Positions 57,526-64,000 of a DNA stretch of 64,000 nucleotides are shown piece after piece; the first letter of the stretch is position 1, and each line of letters begins with the position of its first letter. The DNA is from Photobacterium sp. SKA34 (GTDB lineage: Bacteria; Pseudomonadota; Gammaproteobacteria; Enterobacterales; Vibrionaceae), in the NCBI RefSeq assembly GCF_000153325.1, contig NZ_CH724142.1, positions 156,157 to 220,156 on the forward strand. Direction: 5' to 3'. Below the pieces are notes generated by a model that did no database searches, was not told where the DNA came from, and saw nothing but the letters and a program-made list of their open reading frames with translations. The translations under genes and the position numbers were made by a program.

Positions 57526-58134
57526 ATGAATTACGACAAACTTATTGATGCTTTATTCACGCAAGGTTGGTTTGTCTGGGATGACTTTTTAGCTCAGGAT
57601 GAGGTCAAAGCACTTAAAGCTTGTATTCCCGATGATTGGAGCCAAGCGGGTATTGGTCGAAATGATGAATACACCACCCAAAAATCTATTCGAAGTGATA
57701 AAATTCAATGGCTCTCGGCTGAAATGGGAGAGCCTGTTGTGAATTATTTAAAACGAATGAATGAAATTCGCCTAGAGGTGAATCGCCACTTTTTCCTTGG
57801 TTTATTTGAATATGAAGCACATTTTGCGAAATATGAGCAAGGTGATTTCTATCAAAAGCATTTAGATTGTTTTCGCGGTCAAGAAAATCGTAAATTAACA
57901 ACGGTATTTTACCTTAATGATGATTGGCAACCAGAGCATGGTGGTCGTCTAAAAATGTATGATTTAGATGATAATGAATTAGCAACATTAGATCCAAAAG
58001 CTGGGCGTTTAGTTGTGTTCTTATCTGAAATGTTCCCTCATGAAGTACTGCCTGCAACACAGCGTCGATTTAGTATTGCAGGTTGGTTCCGAACTAACGG
58101 TGTTACTGGAAATCAATTAGATATTTCACGTTAA
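57526..58134 (+). CDS. 2-oxoglutarate/Fe(II)-dependent oxygenase (prolyl 4-hydroxylase-like)
   Basis: A 202-residue SM-20/PiuC-like dioxygenase. The iron-binding triad is visible in FYQKHLDCF (His and Asp) and MFPHEVLPA (distal His), and the 2-oxoglutarate Arg in RRFSIAGWFRTN. KLTTVFYLNDDWQPEHGGRL is the conserved core strand. It may hydroxylate a protein or small molecule; the substrate is unknown. It ends with a strong terminator and stands alone. Confidence 0.85.
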   Translation: MNYDKLIDALFTQGWFVWDDFLAQDEVKALKACIPDDWSQAGIGRNDEYTTQKSIRSDKIQWLSAEMGEPVVNYLKRMNEIRLEVNRHFFLGLFEYEAHFAKYEQGDFYQKHLDCFRGQENRKLTTVFYLNDDWQPEHGGRLKMYDLDDNELATLDPKAGRLVVFLSEMFPHEVLPATQRRFSIAGWFRTNGVTGNQLDISR

Positions 58135-58141
58135 TTCATGC

Positions 58142-58168
58142 AAAAGGAGTTTAGTTACTCCTTTTTTA
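58142..58168 (+). terminator. Terminator of the oxygenase gene
   Basis: AAAAGGAGT/ACTCCTTTT stem followed by TTATTTT. Confidence 0.85.
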
Positions 58169-58192
58169 TTTTCTCTCGTTATGGAAATGAGT

Positions 58193-58372
58193 TGAAAGCT
58201 AAACCTAGATGTTGTCGCTGAAGGTGTTGAATCTGAAGCTCAAGTCCGTATTTTATAAAAAATAGGCTGCCATTATATTCAAGGTTTTTATTTTAGCCCT
58301 GCCGTTGAAATTAAACAGGCAATGAGATTACTTGAACAGAATAAAATTTGTACGATACCTGCATATGTTTAA
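58193..58372 (+). pseudogene. C-terminal remnant of an EAL-domain protein
   Basis: The frame reads KLNLDVVAEGVESEAQVRIL, TAA, then in the same frame KIGCHYIQGFYFSPAVEIKQ and ends after QNKICTIPAYV. VVAEGVE and GCxYIQGxYFSxP are the last motifs of cyclic di-GMP phosphodiesterase (EAL) domains. Everything upstream of these motifs is missing and an internal stop is present, so no active enzyme can result. Confidence 0.75.
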
Positions 58373-58441
58373 TCACCAAGCTACATGGATAATCATAGCC
58401 GTGCTATAAAGTAGGCGTTTTTAGTATTTTTCAGGTAGTAC

Positions 58442-59095
58442 ATGCAAACGATTTTTTTTGATTTTGATGGAACACTCGTTGACTCTGAGCGCTTTCATGC
58501 TGTGAATTGGAGTCAGTATTTAGCTAGCCATGGTGTTGAATTAAGTACTGATACGTTCATGTCTCAGTTCGCTGGTGTTACTTGGCCTCAGATCGCAGAA
58601 CACTTTATCTCTCAATACAATATACTGATAACAGAAACGGTAATGATTGAAGAGGTGGAAGCTTTAACAGAGATGATGATCATTGAAAAAGGTATACCAC
58701 CGATGCCTGGCGTGGATGAATTGCTCAAAATCTTATCGGGTAAAGTGCCGATGGCAGTCGTCACTGGAGCTCCAAAAGATTACGTAGAAGGTGTTTTAGC
58801 GCAACATGGCTGGTTATCACTCTTTGAACATGTATTTAGTGGGTATGAAGTGGCTAAAAATAAGCCTGCGCCAGACGTATATTTAAAAGCCTGTAAAACA
58901 ATGGACGTGCTGCCTGAAAAGGCGGTTGCTGTCGAAGATAGTCGTACTGGGTTAATGTCAGCAATGAGTGCTAATATTCATGTGGTCTTTGTAAATAGTC
59001 ACAATATGAAATTACCCGCTCACGCACAGCATTCGTTTACATCAATGAAAGAGGCAACACCTGCGTTGTTATCATTGCTTAAGGTCAATAGTTAA
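58442..59095 (+). CDS. HAD-superfamily phosphatase
   Basis: A 217-residue protein with motif I FFDFDGTLVDSE, motif II AVVTGAPKDYV, the conserved Lys in KNKPAPDVY and motif IV AVEDSRTG. It is a subfamily IA hydrolase with a helical cap, like phosphoglycolate phosphatase or beta-phosphoglucomutase. The SRTG form and the DxDGTLVDSE start are shared by several members, so the sugar-phosphate substrate cannot be chosen. AGGT lies before ATG. Confidence 0.88.
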   Translation: MQTIFFDFDGTLVDSERFHAVNWSQYLASHGVELSTDTFMSQFAGVTWPQIAEHFISQYNILITETVMIEEVEALTEMMIIEKGIPPMPGVDELLKILSGKVPMAVVTGAPKDYVEGVLAQHGWLSLFEHVFSGYEVAKNKPAPDVYLKACKTMDVLPEKAVAVEDSRTGLMSAMSANIHVVFVNSHNMKLPAHAQHSFTSMKEATPALLSLLKVNS

Positions 59096-59178
59096 ATTGC
59101 TTAGCATACAGGTCTAGGTTGGCTATTACCTAGCGAGTTAAGCTAGAATAAGTTCAAATTTTAGATAGGCTGATATAA

Positions 59179-59445
59179 ATGGAAAACGAAGATATCATGA
59201 CAGGCGATATGCTTGTTGAGACGGTTGAGAATCAACTTGCTGACGGCGAGCCATTAGTTGTTAAAGAGACGCTGATGCGTCTTGTAATGACAGGCACACC
59301 CCGTGATGAAGCTATTCAAATGATAGCGTGCGCATTATCTATTGAAGTTTTCGATGTAATGAAAAACGATGGTAAATTTGATCTAAAGCGTTATAGCGAA
59401 AACTTAACAGAGCTTCCTGATATGCCTTGGGAAGATGATATCTAA
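59179..59445 (+). CDS. Conserved small acidic protein, unknown function
   Basis: An 88-residue acidic protein. Its pattern (VKETLMRLVMTGTPRDEAIQ, then MIACALSIEVFDVM, then FDLKRYSENLTELPDMPW) looks like a conserved single-domain family of marine gamma-proteobacteria, but I do not recognise a named function. ATG 59179 is used; an in-frame ATG at 59197 is possible. It follows the HAD gene by 83 bases and has a terminator. Confidence 0.7.
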   Translation: MENEDIMTGDMLVETVENQLADGEPLVVKETLMRLVMTGTPRDEAIQMIACALSIEVFDVMKNDGKFDLKRYSENLTELPDMPWEDDI

Positions 59446-59456
59446 ATCATAAGATG

Positions 59457-59502
59457 AACCGCATAATCTCCTTTTGGTATAAATATGATTATGCGGTTAT
59501 TT
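59457..59502. terminator. Terminator between convergent genes
   Basis: AACCGCATAATC/GATTATGCGGTT stem with an 18-base loop, followed by ATTTACTT. Confidence 0.7.
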
Positions 59503-59540
59503 ACTTCAGCCATCCTACAAGTATAAAACCCTCATCCCTT

Positions 59541-60107
59541 TTATTTTACATCTGTCGATTGGTGTATTGTTGCAATACGGGACAATGTTGTGAGTGAGGT
59601 ATTGTGTTCTTCTTCTGTTGCAGCTGTACATGCATCAGCAATTATATGCACCTGATAATCTCGATCATGGGCATCTCTGGCCGCTGATTGAATCGCCCAT
59701 GTTGTACTTACCCCACAAAAGTAAATATCAGTGATCTTATTTGCACTTAATATGCTATCTAATTGTGTGTTATGGAAAGGATTGACTCTTGGTTTATTGA
59801 TCACAATATCGTCTTTACCTATAAGTAGATTTTGATGAAATTGTGTTCCCCAATCGTTCAAGTTTAATGCGTTGATAGATTGTGCTTTACCAAACATTGG
59901 TGAGTGTAGGGGGAGATCGAGAAAATTATTATGAAAACCTACTTTGATATAAATACAAGGAATGTGTTGGCTCTGTGCCCATAGAATTGAGCGGTTTGCA
60001 TTTTCAATTGTATTATTATCAATAACTTGTTGAGCACAACTAGGAATCTTCCCATTAAGATCAACAATGTCATTAATAAAATCAATAATAACAAGTGCCT
60101 TTTTCAT
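59541..60107 (-). CDS. Isochorismatase-family cysteine hydrolase
   Basis: A 188-residue hydrolase. Catalytic residues of the family are visible: Asp in LVIIDFINDIV, Lys in INKPRVNPFHNT, and the nucleophilic Cys with a cis-peptide in FCGVSTTWAIQSAARDA. The substrate (for example nicotinamide, isochorismate or an unknown amide) cannot be assigned. It is the only gene between two terminators. Confidence 0.85.
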   Translation of the reverse strand: MKKALVIIDFINDIVDLNGKIPSCAQQVIDNNTIENANRSILWAQSQHIPCIYIKVGFHNNFLDLPLHSPMFGKAQSINALNLNDWGTQFHQNLLIGKDDIVINKPRVNPFHNTQLDSILSANKITDIYFCGVSTTWAIQSAARDAHDRDYQVHIIADACTAATEEEHNTSLTTLSRIATIHQSTDVK

Positions 60108-60211
60108 AATAAACCTCGAAAAATTAAAACAATTCTAACATTACAAAGTAAATCACAACTTAACGGATGGGCTGGAATGAAAGGGCTGATAAAAAATAGA
60201 GATAAAAAAAA

Positions 60212-60251
60212 GCTGTTAGCATTTAACTTATTTTAGCTAAATACTAACAGC
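60212..60251 (-). terminator. Terminator of L,D-transpeptidase-like gene
   Basis: GCTGTTAG-ATTTA/TAAAT-CTAACAGC stem; on the minus strand followed by TTTTTTTATC. Confidence 0.85.
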
Positions 60252-60268
60252 CTGTTTTAATAAATAAA

Positions 60269-60904
60269 TTAAGCGTAAGCAAAAATAACACTACCGCCTT
60301 TGATAGTATCAATAATTTTCTTTGCAATTGCTTCAGGTAGGGCTGGGCAACCCCAGCTACGACCTAAATAGCCATTACGTTTAATAAACTTTTCAGAAAC
60401 ATACTTTGCGCCATGAATAACAATATAGCGTTTTAGCGCGTTGTCATTTTTACCACGGGTTAAACCACTTAGTTTAAGAGAATAACCATTTCCACCTAAA
60501 TAAGTCGATTCGGTTAAAAATGTACCCAGTGATGTTTTGTGCGAATCAACTTGATTAGAAAACTTATCAGCTTTAAGCAGGCCGCTATTCATACCATGTG
60601 ATACGTATGTCTTGTAAAGTAATTTATTTTGTTTTAAATCAATTACGTAAAATCTTTTTTGTGTTGATGGTTTACTATAATCAATGATTGTTAGTAATGA
60701 TTTTTTTTTGCCTTTAGTTTTGTTATACGCAATAAAGGCTTGTTTAAATACGTCGTAGTTAATCTTGTTTTTCAAATGTGCTTTTTGGTAAACATAATCA
60801 ACAACGATATCAGTATTTTTTCTTTCAGTATGTAGAGCATGTGCTGAGGTCTGAAATGACAAAGAACACATGAACAGAATTATTAGACATATCGCTTTTT
60901 TCAT
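60269..60904 (-). CDS. L,D-transpeptidase catalytic domain protein
   Basis: A 211-residue exported protein (signal LIILFMCSLSFQTSAHA) of the YkuD_2 type that would form or edit 3-3 peptidoglycan cross-links or link proteins to peptidoglycan. The catalytic Cys/His region is IVIHGAKYVSEKFI with RSWGCPALP; YVIDLKQNKLLYKTYVSHG and LTRGKNDNALKRY are family blocks. The start is placed at ATG 60904 so that the signal peptide has a Lys pair (MKKAIC); the longer TTG form lacks a ribosome site. Confidence 0.85.
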   Translation of the reverse strand: MKKAICLIILFMCSLSFQTSAHALHTERKNTDIVVDYVYQKAHLKNKINYDVFKQAFIAYNKTKGKKKSLLTIIDYSKPSTQKRFYVIDLKQNKLLYKTYVSHGMNSGLLKADKFSNQVDSHKTSLGTFLTESTYLGGNGYSLKLSGLTRGKNDNALKRYIVIHGAKYVSEKFIKRNGYLGRSWGCPALPEAIAKKIIDTIKGGSVIFAYA

Positions 60905-61316
60905 TAAGTCAGTACTACCATCAAACAATGCTTACGAGGCTTTTTGGAGAGTAGAACTTTAGCATAAAAATAACGAATTAATAGGTAGAGTGAATGTAAC
61001 CCTATGCTTGGCAGGGATAGTATGGGTGGTATTTATTTTATAAATATTAAAACTTAAATATTAAATAACAGTAAGTTATAATAAAGAACAGCATTTAATT
61101 ATATTTATAGATATCAGCTTTAGCTGGAATGTTTAATTCTTAAATTTAGTCGTTGATAGGTTACTAAGCACTTGTTTTAAAATATTAAAAATATGCCCAT
61201 ACACACTAAGGTAAAAAAAATATTTTTTTTTAGAAAAAGCGATTTTTTGTGTAAAAAGCAATCAAGTAATCGATTGTATTTGTATAAGTGTCTGCTTTTC
61301 TAGATTTCAGTGAATA
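60905..61316. other. AT-rich intergenic region
   Basis: No gene or clear structure seen apart from the promoter region of the L,D-transpeptidase gene. Confidence 0.35.
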
Positions 61317-61346
61317 AAAAAGCAGGTAGTAACTACCTGCTTTTAT
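61317..61346 (-). terminator. Terminator of the chitinase gene
   Basis: AAAAGCAGGTAGT/ACTACCTGCTTTT stem with a single central base; A/T rich on both sides. Confidence 0.85.
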
Positions 61347-61368
61347 AATTACTGTTTACGTCGTTTGA

Positions 61369-63999
61369 TTAAAGGTTACAAACCTTAGCCCAGCTACCGT
61401 CACTTCCTGGTACTGATGACGTCCACCAGTTAGCTTTGTAGACAGCACCATCATGGATGATTTCATCGCCGCTACCTGCATGAGTTGGTGTACCTTGCCA
61501 ATCAGTCTGAGGCCAGTTAGGGTAAGTTGTTAGGCCATCTGAATTACAGTTGCCATTATTACCACCCGTATCGTCGCCTCCGTTATTATCACCGCCACCA
61601 GCATTTAAATCACCAATAGGTAGGCTTGGTTGCTCAAACTTAAACGCATACTCATTACCATCAACATTCACTGAGTAGTTAGCAGGACCTGATATTGGTA
61701 GGTAATAAATAAAGTCTAGCTCGTAGCTTTCACCTGCTGGTAGTGTTTTCCATTTAGGTAGAGTAAAGGCTACACGGTGCATTGTTCCGTCTAAACCACC
61801 AATGTTATCTCCACGAGTATGGCCAGAAGAGATGACTTTCAGACCACCACCAGATTGATCTTTTGCGTTATCTGGTGCAGACACTGGAATATCAAACTGG
61901 AATTCAGTACCACCTGGTAAATCAGTACCTGTGTTATTGGTAAAGGTTACAGTTGGGTTGATAGGGTAGTTTTGGTCACCAACTTTAAAGCCACTAATAT
62001 TAACTGCAATATCAATTGCCTGAGTTGGGATTGCACCTGTTGCTATAGTATTACCGTATGGAGTTGCTGACTTAAACTTATCGTAGATAGCTTTCGTCAT
62101 AGCATTACCCATGTGGTACTCACCGTTACCAGATGCACATGCTTTTTCAGTTGCATCAATAGTGTTAGTACGCTTTCCGTTTGCATCGAATAAGTAACAG
62201 TTGTAGTCGCCTGCAAGCTCCCAGAACATGATACCACCGATTTCTTTATCGATTACGTAGTCGGCTTTCACGCCAACCGAGGCTTTATCTTCTGTTGAGA
62301 TAAATACGCTTTTCTCTGCATTCCATAACCATGGAGCAACAGCGACATCATCGTAATTACGTGTGTACGAACCAACAAGTTTATCTTGTGGATCATTAAC
62401 TGGATCTAAACCATAAGCGGCTGTATACGAACCGAAGATACCTTGCTCAAGGTTTTTCGCGTGCCACATTGGGTTAGAACCTGCTCCCATTTCTTTACCA
62501 TCAGGGTCAAGATCGTGCCACATATTGTCGATACCGATAGCACCGTAACCACAGTTGTTCTTCTCGCCTTCACCAGTACCTGCCTGACACTCTGATTGGT
62601 TAGGAAGTGCTGCACGTCCCCATAGACCGTTATCAACACCTTTAACATCTTGCCAGCCACGAGTGTAGTATGGAACACCGATATTGATACGACCTGCAGG
62701 CATTGAACCGCGGAAATAGTGGTAAGCCCAGTCAGTATTTAGGTAACCAATACCACCGTATGCTGCTGTGCCGTATACGTTCCACTGTGCTAATTCTGAA
62801 TCTTTACCTGTATCGAATAGCGCAGCATTATGACCAACGTGGTCGTTCCAAGCACCGTGTAAGTCGTAAGACATGATGTTTACATAATCTAAGTATTTCG
62901 TTACATCAAATGTTTCCATACCACGTAGTAGGTAGCCAGATGATGGTGCTGCAATCGTTAGCATGTAGTGAATATCGTCTTCAGCAGAAGCAACATCCAG
63001 TTTTTCACGAAGGACTTTCATCAGTTCTTGGTAAGAAGCCCATAGGTATGGACGACGTGGTTCCATGAACTCTTTATCGTATGGGTTACCTGCACCCGCC
63101 ATAGAAGTTGGGTATTCGTAATCAATATCAAGACCATCGAACTTGTACTTACGTAGCATTTCAACGGCAGATGTGGCGAATTTCTCAATGCCAGCGTGGT
63201 TAATAGAACCATCAGCATTTGTTGTCATTGTGTAGAAGCCACCATCTGGTGCTCGACCACCATCAGTGCCAAAGTGACCACCTGTTTCAGCCCAACCACC
63301 GATAGATATTAATGTTTTAACATCGTGTTTAGCTTTTGCTGTTGCAAGTGCACCGAAATGACCTTTAAAGCCAAGTGCAGGGTCAATTTCAACCCCATCC
63401 CATTCCATACCCACTGCAGCATTGCTTGGATCTGATATATCACCGATGTTTACTTTGCCGTCAGCACCAATACTTACGAATGCGTAGTTAATGTGTGTTA
63501 ACTGTTCCCATGGGATATCGTTAACTAAGTAGCTGCTTTGAGGATCATCCCCTGCACGCCAGCTAGTGAAGTAACCAATAACACGGCGAGGGTGATCAGC
63601 ACCCATCATTTCACGGCCATCTTCATCATAGATAGAACAGTAAGGAACATTTACACCTTCTGTTTGGTATAAACCGTCAGGACGACAACCATTTGATACG
63701 ACAGTACCATTTATAGCAACAGAACTAACGGCTGAATCAGATGTTTTGTTCTGGTTATCAGTTGCACGAGCAAAAATTTTTGCATTGCCTGCTTGAACCG
63801 TTGTGTATTCAAGAGCATAAGGGGCTGTAGCTACGGTGCCAACCAGTGCGCCATTTACGTAGAAATCAACTTTTTCTACTGTACCGTCAGTATCTACTGC
63901 GTCAGCAGTAATAGTAACAACTTCACCTAATTCAACACTTGCTGCTGAAACAGCAACAGAAACGGTAGGTGCTATGTTAACTGGTCCTTCTGGTGCGAC
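61369..63999 (-). CDS. Secreted GH18 chitinase (ChiA type), N-terminus outside window
   Basis: The frame runs off the right edge; 876 codons are visible. From the N-terminal side: an Ig/Big-like domain ([20 protein letters not shown]), a Cys-rich linker [20 protein letters not shown], then the GH18 catalytic domain from [14 protein letters not shown] with the catalytic motif [12 protein letters not shown] (Glu is the proton donor), a beta-sandwich domain after it, a Gly/Asn linker ([14 protein letters not shown]) and a C-terminal CBM5/12 chitin-binding domain with [11 protein letters not shown] and [12 protein letters not shown]. It degrades chitin outside the cell. Confidence 0.93.
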   Translation of the reverse strand, partial: VAPEGPVNIAPTVSVAVSAASVELGEVVTITADAVDTDGTVEKVDFYVNGALVGTVATAPYALEYTTVQAGNAKIFARATDNQNKTSDSAVSSVAINGTVVSNGCRPDGLYQTEGVNVPYCSIYDEDGREMMGADHPRRVIGYFTSWRAGDDPQSSYLVNDIPWEQLTHINYAFVSIGADGKVNIGDISDPSNAAVGMEWDGVEIDPALGFKGHFGALATAKAKHDVKTLISIGGWAETGGHFGTDGGRAPDGGFYTMTTNADGSINHAGIEKFATSAVEMLRKYKFDGLDIDYEYPTSMAGAGNPYDKEFMEPRRPYLWASYQELMKVLREKLDVASAEDDIHYMLTIAAPSSGYLLRGMETFDVTKYLDYVNIMSYDLHGAWNDHVGHNAALFDTGKDSELAQWNVYGTAAYGGIGYLNTDWAYHYFRGSMPAGRINIGVPYYTRGWQDVKGVDNGLWGRAALPNQSECQAGTGEGEKNNCGYGAIGIDNMWHDLDPDGKEMGAGSNPMWHAKNLEQGIFGSYTAAYGLDPVNDPQDKLVGSYTRNYDDVAVAPWLWNAEKSVFISTEDKASVGVKADYVIDKEIGGIMFWELAGDYNCYLFDANGKRTNTIDATEKACASGNGEYHMGNAMTKAIYDKFKSATPYGNTIATGAIPTQAIDIAVNISGFKVGDQNYPINPTVTFTNNTGTDLPGGTEFQFDIPVSAPDNAKDQSGGGLKVISSGHTRGDNIGGLDGTMHRVAFTLPKWKTLPAGESYELDFIYYLPISGPANYSVNVDGNEYAFKFEQPSLPIGDLNAGGGDNNGGDDTGGNNGNCNSDGLTTYPNWPQTDWQGTPTHAGSGDEIIHDGAVYKANWWTSSVPGSDGSWAKVCNL

Positions 64000-64000
64000 A

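Overview
The window looks like chromosomal DNA of a marine Vibrionaceae bacterium, most probably a Photobacterium. This rests on low GC with many TTG/GTG starts, a torE-torC-torA TMAO respiration locus, the Vibrio-type norspermidine operon, a secreted GH18 chitinase, a PBPRA1643-type SEC-C protein, and the gamma-proteobacterial uvrY-uvrC-pgsA block followed (here after an insertion) by a Cys/Gly/Leu tRNA array. No search was run, so the genus is an inference.

Layout. 1-2.4 kb: end of a diguanylate cyclase, a decayed PepSY-TM gene, a SpoU-type RNA methyltransferase and a SEC-C protein. 2.9-6.6 kb: oxidative pentose phosphate operon zwf-pgl-gnd. 6.8-12 kb: torA and torC, cut off from torE by an intact IS3-family element with a 3-bp target duplication. 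12.3-18.3 kb: purC with a PurR box, a YdjM-like membrane protein with a LexA box, a DUF445 protein, a UvrD-like helicase and a 49-residue small protein. 18.5-28.3 kb: a dicarboxylate/amino-acid symporter, adhC beside a dead gfa, a type II NADH dehydrogenase, a PhoD-like phosphatase, an alsS remnant and a broken nupC. 28.3-36 kb: a transglycosylase translationally coupled to a VWA protein, an MscS-family channel, a lipoprotein, a YehS-like protein and an Lgt of Bacteroidetes-like type. 36-39.4 kb: an ECF vitamin-type transporter operon with a structured 5' leader. 40-43.2 kb: uvrY-uvrC-pgsA. 43.3-46 kb: small accessory genes (ferric-siderophore reductase-like, NUDIX, ABM monooxygenase, frameshifted MAPEG). 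46-51.9 kb: the norspermidine pathway with a candidate leader peptide. 52-53.3 kb: eleven tRNAs, mostly a 339-bp Cys-Gly-Leu unit repeated three times. 53.3-64 kb: RIO kinase, a periplasmic HAD-like protein, a second SpoU methyltransferase, an unknown two-gene pair, a 2OG-Fe(II) oxygenase, an EAL remnant, a HAD phosphatase, an isochorismatase-like hydrolase, an L,D-transpeptidase and a chitinase running off the right edge.

Two general points. First, gene decay is frequent: PepSY-TM, torE 3' end, gfa, alsS, nupC, MAPEG, a beta-helix protein and an EAL domain are all broken or truncated, which suggests relaxed selection or recent niche change. Second, the most interesting signals lie in non-coding DNA: a 23-codon leader ORF before the norspermidine operon, a promoter-proximal structured RNA before the ECF transporter operon, a possible Fur-linked small RNA at 44.6 kb, and hairpin-bearing spacers inside the tRNA array. 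Promoter, operator and hairpin calls were made by eye.
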